Shown one piece after another: positions 18,518 to 26,395 of a DNA stretch of 64,000 bases. This stretch comes from Neobacillus endophyticus (GTDB taxonomy: Bacteria; Bacillota; Bacilli; Bacillales; Cytobacillaceae). Position 1 is the first letter of the stretch. Every line of letters begins with the position of its first letter. The stretch spans positions 496,001-560,000 of the forward strand of contig NZ_JABRWH010000001.1 of the NCBI RefSeq assembly GCF_013248975.1, read 5' to 3'. Under the pieces are notes generated by a model that ran no database searches, was not told where the DNA came from, and saw only the letters and a list, made by a program, of their open reading frames with translations. Position numbers and translations under genes: made by a program.

Positions 18518-19879
18518 ATGCTTTCGAAAAATACACAGATAAATCGTGACCAAATTGAAATGATTGCCTTAGATCAACTTGTACCTGCTGATCACTTGGT
18601 TCGCAAAATAGAAGCCGCAGTAGATTTTTCATTTATCTATTCATTGGTTGAAGATTTGTACTCAACTAAGCGCGGACGTTCAAGTATTGACCCTGTTGTA
18701 TTAATTAAGATGGCTTTCATTCAATATACCTTCGGTATCCGTTCGATGCGTCAAACGATAAAGGAAATTGAAACAAATATGGCGTATCGCTGGTTTTTAG
18801 GATTTGGTTTTTATGATAAAGTACCCCACTTTTCAACTTTTGGTAAAAACTACGAACGTCGTTTTAAGGATACAGACTTATTTGAACAAATTTTCTACCG
18901 TATTTTAAAAGAGGCAGCAGATAAAAAGTTAGTTAGTTCGGAACATGTATTCATTGATTCAACTCACGTTAAAGCAAGTGCAAATAAACGCAAATTCGAA
19001 AAGAAAGTAGTTCGGAAAGAATCAAAAGCTTATGAAGCACGTCTTCAAGCAGAAATTAATAGTGATCGTGAAGAACATGGGAAAAAGCCCATCCCACCAG
19101 ATAAATATGAAAAAGAAGAAAACAAAGAAATAAAAGAAAGTACAACAGATTCGGAGAGTGGTTACTATGTAAAAGACGAAAGGACAAAGCAATTTGCTTA
19201 TTCATTTCATGCAGCCGCAGATAGAAATGGTTTTGTCCTGGGGACTATTGTAACTCCAGGTAACGTTCATGATAGTACAATGTTAGAGCCTCTAGTTGAA
19301 AAGGTCATTGAAAAATGTGGGAAACCTAATGCTGTAGCTGCTGATGCCGGATATAAAACACCTGCTATTGCTCAATATTTAATTGAAAATGAAATTCGCC
19401 CTGCTTTACCCTATACACGACCACGTACAAAGGAGGGATATTTGAAAAAGCACGATTATGTCTATGATGAGCACTTTGATTGTTACATATGTCCGGAAGG
19501 ACAAGTTCTGGATTATAGAACGACTACTAAGGAAGGTTATCGACAGTACATCTCTAATCCTGTTATATGTAAGGATTGCCCACTTCTAGCACAATGTACA
19601 CAAAGTCAAAATCATCAAAAGCTCATTCAACGACATATCTGGGAACCATATCTTGAAGAGGCTGAACATCTTCGTCATACAGAAGAGAATAAAATAATAT
19701 ATGCACGTCGTAAAGAAACAATTGAACGTGTATTCGCGGATGCGAAAGAAAAGCATGGTATGCGATGGACAACCTTAAGAGGTCTTAAAAAATTGTCCAT
19801 GCAGGCGATGCTTACTTTTGCTGCTATGAATTTAAAGAAGTTGGCTACATGGACTTGGAAAAGTCCAGAAATGGCATAA
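18518..19879 (+). CDS. IS1182-family DDE transposase
   Basis: 453 residues, full length. The N-terminal DUF772-like region (RSSIDPVVLIKMAFIQYTFG near 53-72) is followed by a DDE domain with Asp near 147 (FIDSTHVKAS), Asp near 275 (AADAGYKTP) and Glu near 403 (ERVFADAKEKHG). A cysteine cluster (CYICPEG, CKDCPLLAQC) sits between the second Asp and the Glu, as is usual in this family. ATG 18518 follows AGAGGTGG; the GTG at 18509 overlaps that box. A TATAAT lies at 18480-18485. Confidence 0.95.
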   Translation: MLSKNTQINRDQIEMIALDQLVPADHLVRKIEAAVDFSFIYSLVEDLYSTKRGRSSIDPVVLIKMAFIQYTFGIRSMRQTIKEIETNMAYRWFLGFGFYDKVPHFSTFGKNYERRFKDTDLFEQIFYRILKEAADKKLVSSEHVFIDSTHVKASANKRKFEKKVVRKESKAYEARLQAEINSDREEHGKKPIPPDKYEKEENKEIKESTTDSESGYYVKDERTKQFAYSFHAAADRNGFVLGTIVTPGNVHDSTMLEPLVEKVIEKCGKPNAVAADAGYKTPAIAQYLIENEIRPALPYTRPRTKEGYLKKHDYVYDEHFDCYICPEGQVLDYRTTTKEGYRQYISNPVICKDCPLLAQCTQSQNHQKLIQRHIWEPYLEEAEHLRHTEENKIIYARRKETIERVFADAKEKHGMRWTTLRGLKKLSMQAMLTFAAMNLKKLATWTWKSPEMA

Positions 19880-19882
19880 AAA

Positions 19883-19901
19883 TAGACCCCGCCGGGGTCT
19901 A
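19883..19901 (+). terminator. Hairpin after the transposase gene
   Basis: TAGACCCC/GGGGTCTA forms an 8-bp GC-rich stem just after the stop codon. It lacks a T-run, so it may protect the mRNA end or block readthrough rather than terminate. Confidence 0.5.
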
Positions 19902-19988
19902 CCTTAAGAAAAATCAAACAGAAAAATCCCAATTTTAGAAAAGGGCGCCAGAATCGGAACTTTTGAAATGCCTTTTGTCTACAATCTG

Positions 19989-20010
19989 AGGGCGCCTAAT
20001 GGGGCGCCCC
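19989..20010 (-). repeat. Right copy of the 22-bp palindromic target duplication
   Basis: Identical to 18208-18229. This copy kept the plus-strand T5 tract (20011-20015) but on the minus strand it now runs into the IS end, so the minus-strand gene at 20018-20416 keeps its hairpin without the former T-run. Confidence 0.9.
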
Positions 20011-20017
20011 TTTTTGT

Positions 20018-20416
20018 TTACACTGCGAGATCTCCGCCTTCTTCAACTATATGGAACAAGAGATGGGCCAAGTGGTGAATCGGGCCGTATGCTTCTTCAT
20101 CTTCATCTTCCATTTCATCGCTAAATTCGAGGTCATTTAAATATAAGGCAATGAATTCGTAGAAGTCACTTAGCTGGAAGGCGTAGCAAGCAGTAGGTTC
20201 TTCATTATCTTCCTCATATTGCAGCACCATGTAGGATACTGTCCCATCAATGTCTTCAGCATCGAAAAACACAAAAAAGCCAATATTGGTATCGAGTTCA
20301 AATAAATGCCTTGTACCGCCTTCAGTTGCCTTATTGAAATCCTCCTGGTTTAACTTCTGGATCTGCATCGTATCGACATTGTCTTCCTGATGGAAACTAA
20401 CTACAAATGATTTCAT
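20018..20416 (-). CDS. Acidic conserved hypothetical protein
   Basis: 132-residue soluble, strongly acidic protein (the C-terminal part includes EMEDEDEEAYG) with no signal peptide or membrane helix. I do not recognise a domain. ATG 20416 has GGAGGAGG 6 nt upstream; the upstream ATGs are less well supported. It lies downstream of corA on the same strand, with a hairpin between them, so it is probably a separate unit. Confidence 0.7.
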   Translation of the reverse strand: MKSFVVSFHQEDNVDTMQIQKLNQEDFNKATEGGTRHLFELDTNIGFFVFFDAEDIDGTVSYMVLQYEEDNEEPTACYAFQLSDFYEFIALYLNDLEFSDEMEDEDEEAYGPIHHLAHLLFHIVEEGGDLAV

Positions 20417-20482
20417 TGTCATCCTCCTCCGCAAAATAAACACATGCCTTCAGTATGCCCAATTGATTGAGAAAAAATAAAT

Positions 20483-20518
20483 GCCAGCCCCTTAAACATC
20501 CATGGGCTGGCTTTTTTT
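20483..20518 (-). terminator. Terminator after corA
   Basis: GCCAGCCC pairs with GGGCTGGC around a 13-nt loop. The longer T-run is on the plus strand; on the minus strand the hairpin is followed by ATTTATTTTTT, which may serve corA. Confidence 0.65.
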
Positions 20519-21455
20519 AAAAATATCTCTTTTTCCAAAAAATTGTTGCGGTGACTGCTGATAATAGACCGCAAAGCAGCAAAGTAATTAAAAAGGCATG
20601 CGGGCTATGCTGAAACGGTATGTTAACGTTCATACCGTACAAGCTAAATACCATGGTTGGGAATGATAGAATAATCGTGATCGACGTTAAAAATTTCATG
20701 ACAATGTTTAGGTTATTGGATATGATCGAAGCAAAACCGTTCATCATGCCTGTTAAAATCGTATGATACGTTTCCGCCATTTCAATTGCCTGTGTTTTTT
20801 CAATAATAACGTCTTCTAATAAATCCTTGTCTTCCTCATACATTTTTACATAATTAAAACGCAGAATTTTATCGAGAACCACCTTGTTGGATTTCAAGGA
20901 GGTAGTAAAATAGACTAAGCTTTTTTCTAAAGAAAGAAAGGCATAAAGTTCTTTATTTTTCAGCGATTGATGGACTTGACGTTCAATATCTGCTGTTTTT
21001 TTGTTAATTTGCTTTAAATAACGAAGATAATAAGAAGAAATAACGAATAAGAGCTGAAGGGCGAAACGTGTTTTCTTAAAAGTAAAAAATTCTTTCACCC
21101 TATTTTTACGAAATTCCTCAATAATTGGTGAATCCTTTAATGATACGGTAATAATATGATCGTTAGTCTGAATAATTCCAATTGGGATCGTTTCATAGAC
21201 CTCAAGACCCGAGTCATCGAGGACGATATACGGAAAATCCACAATAATATAGACTCTGCCCTCATCCCGCTCAATTCTTGGGCGTTCTTCATCGTCCAGA
21301 GCATCTTTTATAATATCTATATCCACTTGTGCATCATTGGATACCCGGGAAATTTCCTCGGCTGTTGGTGCATACATATTGACCCAGCACCCTTTTGAGA
21401 TCGTATCGACTTTTTCTAATACTCGTGAGTCCGTACTTTTATAAATTTCCAGCAT
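20517..21455 (-). CDS. corA: CorA-family magnesium/divalent-cation channel
   Basis: 312 residues with a long acidic and helical cytoplasmic domain, then two C-terminal membrane helices. The signature YGMNVNIPF (GMN motif) follows the first helix near residue 275. CorA pentamers import Mg2+ and sometimes Co2+ or Ni2+. The ATG has AGGAGG 7 nt upstream. That ribosome binding site can be buried in a hairpin of the long upstream leader, which suggests metal-dependent or other translational control. Confidence 0.93.
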   Translation of the reverse strand: MLEIYKSTDSRVLEKVDTISKGCWVNMYAPTAEEISRVSNDAQVDIDIIKDALDDEERPRIERDEGRVYIIVDFPYIVLDDSGLEVYETIPIGIIQTNDHIITVSLKDSPIIEEFRKNRVKEFFTFKKTRFALQLLFVISSYYLRYLKQINKKTADIERQVHQSLKNKELYAFLSLEKSLVYFTTSLKSNKVVLDKILRFNYVKMYEEDKDLLEDVIIEKTQAIEMAETYHTILTGMMNGFASIISNNLNIVMKFLTSITIILSFPTMVFSLYGMNVNIPFQHSPHAFLITLLLCGLLSAVTATIFWKKRYF

Positions 21456-21632
21456 CCAAAAACCTCCTCACTCACTTAATAAATGAGGAAGTCAATCACC
21501 TTTACGGGGGTTGATATTTAGAAATACACCATCATCAATCCCTGCAAATATTCGTTTGACTTCCCCGCACCTTCCGGGGTCCGGATCGATGGAATAACTC
21601 AAAAATATCAACTCCCTTCACGTTTTTTGTCC
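21456..21632 (-). promoter_or_regulatory. Structured corA leader, candidate bistable translational switch
   Basis: On the minus strand a 14-bp helix (one A-C mismatch; core GTTGATATTT at 21612-21603 with AAATATCAAC at 21519-21510) closes a domain of about 83 nt that has a CCCCG/CGGGG hairpin. Downstream, CTTCCTCA (21491-21484) pairs with TGAGGAGG (21470-21463) and hides the Shine-Dalgarno. GGAAGTCAA (21564-21556) inside the closed domain is perfectly complementary to TTGACTTCC (21495-21487), which overlaps the anti-SD arm, so the two folds exclude each other. It does not resemble the M-box I know. Confidence 0.65.
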
Positions 21633-21639
21633 AACTATA

Positions 21640-21668
21640 ATCATAAACCCAAATGATAAAAAGTACAA
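21640..21668 (-). promoter_or_regulatory. Probable corA promoter
   Basis: On the minus strand TTGTAC (21668-21663), a 17-nt spacer and TATGAT (21645-21640) resemble a sigma-A promoter. Transcription would start near 21632, giving a leader of about 177 nt before the corA start codon. Confidence 0.55.
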
Positions 21669-21676
21669 TTGACAAT

Positions 21677-22567
21677 TTAATCAGGATAATATGGATTTAA
21701 ATGAATCATCACTTCATCAATATTATCGTGGTGCTCCATCAATCTTTTCTTAATCGCCCTCGCTAGGTCGTGTCCCTGCTTGATGGTTTTGTCATGGTCA
21801 ATGGCAATCCGTAAATCGACGATTATATAATGACCATGTTCTCTTGCCCTGATTCGGTCAATCCGCTTAACTTCAGGGAATTCTTCAATGATGGTAATAT
21901 ATTCCTGAAGTGTCTCGGTATTAATGTTTCGCTCTAATAAAATGTCAAAAGCTTCTGCCAACATTTCTTTTGCAATTTTAAAAATTAAATACGCCACAAA
22001 AATACTGGCAACTTTATCCCCATAATAAAGAATAGAAATGGCAAAATGCTGCCCTATGACGGTCACAAGTACCCCAATTGCGGCGGCAATGGACGCAACA
22101 ATATCTGCCTTATGATCAAAGGCAATTGCTTCAATTGCTTTGCTGTTATTCTGTTTGGCTGTGGCAAGGGAACTTCTGTATAAAATAATCTTTGCTACAA
22201 ACGAAAATACAGCTACCCACATCGCCAGCAAACTTGGCGCCTCCACTTGATGAAATAAGCCGCTGACACCTTCATATACCACGTATAAAGATACTTCGAA
22301 AAGTAAAAACCCTACAATCCCGGAAACGATCACTTCCGCCTTCCCGTGTCCATAGGGGTGTTCGTTATCAGCAGGTTTATTGGAGATTTTAATGACCAGA
22401 ACAACAATCAGTGAAGCGAAAACGTCCGCTGCTGAATGGATTCCATCGGCGAATACTGCATCACTGTGGCCATACCAGCCAATTGTGACCTTCCCAATGG
22501 TAAGGATAATATTACTAATCAAGCTAATCCAGGCTACTTTTTTTGCCAATGTTTCTCTCATTTCCAT
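21677..22567 (-). CDS. Cation diffusion facilitator (CDF) efflux protein
   Basis: 296 residues with six predicted membrane helices and a C-terminal cytoplasmic domain. Metal-site motifs are ADGIHSAADVFAS near residue 40 in helix 2 and AFDHKADIVAS near 148 in helix 5. The C-terminal part with HIIVDLRIAIDHDKT is the usual dimer domain. CDF proteins export Zn2+, Mn2+, Fe2+ or Co2+ by proton antiport; the DxxxD/HxxxD sites resemble manganese or iron exporters, but specificity is not settled. AAGGGTGAT precedes the ATG. It lies upstream of corA on the same strand. Confidence 0.9.
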   Translation of the reverse strand: MEMRETLAKKVAWISLISNIILTIGKVTIGWYGHSDAVFADGIHSAADVFASLIVVLVIKISNKPADNEHPYGHGKAEVIVSGIVGFLLFEVSLYVVYEGVSGLFHQVEAPSLLAMWVAVFSFVAKIILYRSSLATAKQNNSKAIEAIAFDHKADIVASIAAAIGVLVTVIGQHFAISILYYGDKVASIFVAYLIFKIAKEMLAEAFDILLERNINTETLQEYITIIEEFPEVKRIDRIRAREHGHYIIVDLRIAIDHDKTIKQGHDLARAIKKRLMEHHDNIDEVMIHLNPYYPD

Positions 22568-22664
22568 AAATCACCCTTAAAAATTCCTCTAGAAATCATA
22601 GCAAAAGCAACCCATATCGGTCTAGAGAAAAATTATTGCCTCGACGAAAGATATTTTCTTAATG

Positions 22665-22796
22665 TCAACTCTCACTTTTTTCTTGTTGCTGCATTTCCAC
22701 TTCCTCCAGCACGGAAATTTTGTTGATTTGATCATGAAGGAAATGAAACGCCTCATCCAATTCTTCCCGTGATGGAAATTGCTCTTCCTTTTTCAT
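22665..22796 (-). CDS. Small hypothetical protein, 43 residues
   Basis: A short ORF starting at ATG 22796 with AAGGAA about 10 nt upstream. The product begins MKKEEQFPSREEL and is acidic and helical, ending in a Gln/Glu/Ser tail. It lies upstream of the CDF gene on the same strand, about 100 bp away. I recognise no family; amphipathic heptads suggest a short coiled coil. Confidence 0.5.
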   Translation of the reverse strand: MKKEEQFPSREELDEAFHFLHDQINKISVLEEVEMQQQEKSES

Positions 22797-22894
22797 TTTA
22801 AATCTTTTCCTTTCAAAAATATATTTTGGGAGTAATCTTGTTTAAAAAAGAAAAAATACATTTGTATCTATTTTGAAAAAAGGAGGTATGAACC

Positions 22895-23074
22895 TTGTTC
22901 GAAAAGAAAGCAAACCCCAAAAAGGAAGTCGCCGGCAGTTTTTATCATCCTAGCTATTATCAGGAAAATGATACCTTATCAAAAGGTCTGGCAACAACCC
23001 ATGAGCAAGTAAGTGACACATATGCCGAAGGGGAAATAGGAGCCGTCATTGATGGCGGACAAGATCAAACCTAA
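22895..23074 (+). CDS. Small protein of the YozQ/DUF4025 type
   Basis: The 59-residue product starts at TTG 22895, 8 nt after a strong AAAGGAGG box. It contains SKGLATTHEQVSDTYAEG (residues 29-46), a pattern I associate with the small DUF4025 (YozQ) family of Bacillus. Function unknown; no signal peptide. The competing ATG at 22888 is in another frame and overlaps the ribosome binding site. A good terminator follows at 23084. Confidence 0.65.
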   Translation: MFEKKANPKKEVAGSFYHPSYYQENDTLSKGLATTHEQVSDTYAEGEIGAVIDGGQDQT

Positions 23075-23083
23075 GTATCAGAG

Positions 23084-23124
23084 AAAACAGCTTTCTATCT
23101 TGCGAAAGCTGTTTTCTTTTTTCT
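23084..23124 (+). terminator. Terminator between the YozQ-like gene and yteA
   Basis: AAAACAGCTTTC pairs with GAAAGCTGTTTT and is followed by a T-rich tract on the plus strand. Confidence 0.85.
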
Positions 23125-23884
23125 ATTTTTGATCATCATCGTCAACATATGGATCATGTTCAAAAGCTGGCAAATCTCCAAACGTTGTCATAATCCCTTC
23201 TTTATCAAGCGCCTCTTCATATTTCTCATGCTGGGGGTTTGGATAAACTTTAATGTTATTTCCATACATATCGTTTCCGACAAAATTCTCATAATCCTCG
23301 ACATAACCTATATTTTCATCTGCTTCAATATAAATATCCTGGTAATCATCTTGCGGAAACGCTAAATCTGACGGCGTTTCGGAAGTTCCCCACTCGGCAA
23401 CTGCCTGCCATGAATCCTCGGCATCAAAGGCAACGTCTTCGTCTTGCTCATCCATGTCAAATTTTCCCCATGGAGGCATTAATACGCCCTCTTCAATCGG
23501 TCGCTCATGTGATTCGACCTTATCGGGACTATGTTCGATACAATAGGTTGTATTAGGCAATGCTTGGAGACGCTCCAACGGAATGTCTTTACGGCAAATT
23601 TCACATTGGCCGTATGTTCCATTTTCCATTGCCTGCAATGCATGATCAATATTCTTAAGCTCCAATTCATAATGCTCTTTTAAAGCGACATCCTTTTCCC
23701 GTTCATAAAGGTCAGTACCTTCATCAGCTGGATGATTATCATAACTCGATAGCTCTCCCATAGATTCATGGAAAAAACCGCGCTCTAATTGAAAATGATC
23801 ATTTTGTGATAAAAATTGCTCTACTTCCCTTTTTTCATTTATAAGCTGTAAACGTAAATCAGCAAGCTGCTCAGTTGATAACAT
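23123..23884 (-). CDS. yteA: YteA-family protein with DksA/TraR zinc finger
   Basis: 253 residues. The N-terminal half is helical (RLQLINEKREVEQFL) with DNHPADEGTDLYEREKD near 55, and a zinc finger follows with CEIC near 96 and CIEHS near 117. The C-terminal half is acidic and of low complexity. Members are annotated as sporulation or general stress proteins related to DksA/TraR, which bind RNA polymerase; the acidic tail is a feature of the Bacillus version. ATG 23884 follows AAAGGGG. Confidence 0.85.
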   Translation of the reverse strand: MLSTEQLADLRLQLINEKREVEQFLSQNDHFQLERGFFHESMGELSSYDNHPADEGTDLYEREKDVALKEHYELELKNIDHALQAMENGTYGQCEICRKDIPLERLQALPNTTYCIEHSPDKVESHERPIEEGVLMPPWGKFDMDEQDEDVAFDAEDSWQAVAEWGTSETPSDLAFPQDDYQDIYIEADENIGYVEDYENFVGNDMYGNNIKVYPNPQHEKYEEALDKEGIMTTFGDLPAFEHDPYVDDDDQK

Positions 23885-24055
23885 GAGTATACCCCTTTCA
23901 TACAAAACACAAATGCATGGGTTTCATTTTTTATTATTTTCAATAGATTGGCGGCTGATTATGTAAGAAAAAAATAATTCCATTGCGTGCCATCCGAATA
24001 AGAAATAGCACTGCGTGTATCTTAACAATATAATCAAGTGAAATGAGGCGATTTT

Positions 24056-24211
24056 ATGGTGAATGAAAACTTTTACAGCTTTAAGCGTTCACAGCGCAAG
24101 GGTACTTATTTAGGAAGTGAAAATAGAGAACGAGCACGTGTAAATGATGAAGAGTACAACAATCAATCAGATACAGATAAATCCCCTGGGGCAACAGGGC
24201 GTAAGATTTAA
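24056..24211 (+). CDS. Small hydrophilic protein, 51 residues
   Basis: ATG 24056 has GAGGCG about 5 nt upstream. The product is hydrophilic and rich in Asn, Arg, Ser and Asp (ENFYSFKRSQRKG at the start, SPGATGRKI at the end). It may be a small spore or stress protein, but no family is recognised. It lies between divergent yteA and the permease gene. Confidence 0.5.
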   Translation: MVNENFYSFKRSQRKGTYLGSENRERARVNDEEYNNQSDTDKSPGATGRKI

Positions 24212-24253
24212 GGTTCTGATTATGGGGATGATTAAATATAAAGGGGAGTGCTT

Positions 24254-25597
24254 ATGAGTTCAACGGCAGAGGAGAAGAGCATGAAATGGTGGCAGCTTTC
24301 TTTATTCGGGGTCGGCTGTACAATTGGTACTGGATTTTTCCTCGGCTCAAGCTTAGCAATCAAGATGACAGGCCCCTCCATATTAATCGACTTTGTCATT
24401 GCAGCCATTGGAACTTATTGTGTTTTTGATGCCCTTTCTAAAATGACGGCTCAAGAACCGCTAAAAGGCGGATTCAGGTCTTATGCCAAAAAAGCATACG
24501 GACGATGGGCGGGCTTTAGCAGCGGCTGGGTTTACTGGTGCTCTGAGGTATTAATCATGGGCAGTCAAATGACTGCCTTGTCAATTTTCTCCAGATTATG
24601 GTTTCCAAAAGTACCGCTTTGGCTGTTTGCAGCAGGCTACGCCGTACTTGGATTAGCCGTTGTTTTAATAGGCGTCGGAGTGTTAAACAAATTGGAAAAT
24701 ATTCTCGCAGTGTTAAAAATATCGGCGATTCTTATGTTTATCGTAATCGCTGCACTGGCGTTATTTGGCGTTCTTGATGGCAAACGAGGAATTGAGTATC
24801 CCAATAGTATGGGGGACATTTTTCCACATGGCATAAAGGGATTGTGGTCAGCAGCGATTTTTGCGTTCTATGCATTTGGCGGAATTGAAATTTTGGGGTT
24901 AATGGCCACTAATCTAAAGAATCCTAAAGAGGCACCAAAAGCCGGAAAAGTCATGCTTTTTTTACTTATGGTTATCTACGCTCTTTCAATAGGACTTACG
25001 GTTATTATGGTTTCTTGGCATCGGTTTAACGCCAAAGAAAGTCCGTTTGTCATCGCTTTGGATGCATACCATCTCTCGTTTGTCCCCCACATTTTTAATG
25101 GAGCCTTAATTATTGCCGGTTTCTCAACCATGACAGCTTCCCTATATGGTGTAACAAGTATCCTTGTTACACTTGGTGAAGAAGGCGATGCACCACAGAT
25201 TTTTTCAAGGAAAGGACGGCTAAACATTCCTCTCATGACGCTGATTTTAACAATGCTTGGGATAACGGCATCAGTTGTATCTGCCTTATTCATGCCCAAC
25301 AATATTTATGAGTATTTAACTACAGCTGCCGGGCTTATGTTACTTTACAATTGGATCTTTATCCTCGCTTCCTCGATGAGAATGTTAAAGCTGGGAATGG
25401 GCGGCAAGATGAAATATCTCATTGGTGCCGTGTTGATTTTAATAGCAGTCAGCGGCACACTTTTTCATGAAACAAGCAGACCCGGATTTTTTATCAGTCT
25501 GGCATTTGTAGGAATAATCGGTGGAATTACATTTATAATGAATCTAAAATGGGGACGGCATAAAAAGAAGGTACTAAAGCCTTGGCCGACTGCTTGA
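24254..25597 (+). CDS. APC-family amino acid permease
   Basis: 447 residues with about twelve membrane helices. The first helix carries GVGCTIGTGFFLGSS (residues 16-30), the unwound Gly-rich substrate site of APC transporters; AFYAFGGIEILGLMATN near 205 is the matching helix 6 motif. The ATG follows GGGGAG; a GTG 6 bp upstream is less likely. Substrate not determined; aromatic or neutral amino acids are plausible. A bidirectional terminator follows. Confidence 0.88.
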   Translation: MSSTAEEKSMKWWQLSLFGVGCTIGTGFFLGSSLAIKMTGPSILIDFVIAAIGTYCVFDALSKMTAQEPLKGGFRSYAKKAYGRWAGFSSGWVYWCSEVLIMGSQMTALSIFSRLWFPKVPLWLFAAGYAVLGLAVVLIGVGVLNKLENILAVLKISAILMFIVIAALALFGVLDGKRGIEYPNSMGDIFPHGIKGLWSAAIFAFYAFGGIEILGLMATNLKNPKEAPKAGKVMLFLLMVIYALSIGLTVIMVSWHRFNAKESPFVIALDAYHLSFVPHIFNGALIIAGFSTMTASLYGVTSILVTLGEEGDAPQIFSRKGRLNIPLMTLILTMLGITASVVSALFMPNNIYEYLTTAAGLMLLYNWIFILASSMRMLKLGMGGKMKYLIGAVLILIAVSGTLFHETSRPGFFISLAFVGIIGGITFIMNLKWGRHKKKVLKPWPTA

Positions 25598-25605
25598 GTG
25601 ACAAA

Positions 25606-25637
25606 ATCCTGCATGGAGAACATGCAGGATTTTTATC
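25606..25637 (+). terminator. Bidirectional terminator
   Basis: ATCCTGCATG/CATGCAGGAT forms a perfect 10-bp stem with T tracts on both sides, serving the permease and the converging LysE-like gene. Confidence 0.92.
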
Positions 25638-25659
25638 TCTTCCCTTATAAGCATTCATC

Positions 25660-26283
25660 TTAAAATAAATTCTGCCAAGCCTGAAATCCAAAATATACTC
25701 CAAATCCAATCAATGAAGCACCCGATAGAAGTGAGATGGTTACAAGAAGCTTGGAGGTCAAATAGGTACGGAAGCTGCTGGAAACCCCCGCCATTGTGAC
25801 ATCCCAGATTAACAATCCAATAAAAATTGCGCTGGAATAGATAATTAATTGACTGCTCTCATAGGAAGCCGCTGTTTTAGCAAGAACAGAGCCGTAGATG
25901 CCCAGCCAAAAAAGGATTGTCAGCGGATTAGAGATCGACATGAAAAATCCTGAGAAGAATGATTTTATTAATGGCTCACTGCTTCTTGTATTCTCCAAAT
26001 GAATCTGACCGGACTTCATGATGGTTTCAACACCCGTATATATAAGCACAAAACAACCGAACAACCATAGGAATGTCTGCATAAAGTCCGTTTCAAGATA
26101 TCGTACAACACCTATGTAAACGATTAGCATATAAATTCCATCCGCCACTACAGCTCCTATTCCGATGAACCAGGAATGCATAAAGCCATTACGAATTCCC
26201 CTGTCAATTTGCGCAGCGTTGATAGGACCGATCGGAGCAGCAAGCGAAAGCCCTAAAAGAATATAACTCAAAAATACATTCAT
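25660..26283 (-). CDS. LysE-family amino acid exporter
   Basis: 207 residues, five to six membrane helices. The N-terminal SLAAPIGPINAAQIDRGIRNG (split by the helix 1 end, residues 12-32) is the LysE/RhtB signature. ATG 26283 follows GGAGGGAATGGGG; an upstream ATG at 26325 would add a charged tail with no ribosome binding site. Exports amino acids or related metabolites; the substrate is unknown. It converges with the APC permease gene. Confidence 0.88.
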   Translation of the reverse strand: MNVFLSYILLGLSLAAPIGPINAAQIDRGIRNGFMHSWFIGIGAVVADGIYMLIVYIGVVRYLETDFMQTFLWLFGCFVLIYTGVETIMKSGQIHLENTRSSEPLIKSFFSGFFMSISNPLTILFWLGIYGSVLAKTAASYESSQLIIYSSAIFIGLLIWDVTMAGVSSSFRTYLTSKLLVTISLLSGASLIGFGVYFGFQAWQNLF

Positions 26284-26353
26284 TCCCCATTCCCTCCGCA
26301 ACCAAATGAAAAGCTTGTCTTCCATTTTTATTCAAAAAAACCGAGGAATAGGA

Positions 26354-26390
26354 CAAAAAAGAGTCTCCTTTTTTACAAGGAAACTCTCTT
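26354..26390 (-). terminator. Terminator of the DUF6044 gene
   Basis: AGAGAGTTTCCTT pairs with AAGGAGACTCTTT (minus strand) followed by a T-run; it lies just past the stop codon at 26396. Confidence 0.88.
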
Positions 26391-26395
26391 TGATT

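Larger units (their letters stand above)
18230..19988 (+). mobile_element. Complete IS1182-family insertion sequence, 1759 bp
   Basis: Ends are a 15-bp imperfect inverted repeat: CAGACTGTCGACAAA on the left (18230-18244) against CAGATTGTAGACAAA read inward from 19988, with 13 of 15 matching. It is flanked by an exact 22-bp direct repeat (18208-18229, 19989-20010) which is itself a palindromic terminator hairpin. It carries one intact transposase gene, a terminator-like hairpin at the left end, a MITE-like repeat upstream of the gene, and a hairpin after it. It appears intact and possibly active. Confidence 0.93.

Noticed and set aside
21456..21632. M-box magnesium riboswitch
   Set aside because: The conserved M-box sequence blocks I know are absent, so the leader was reported as an unassigned structure instead.
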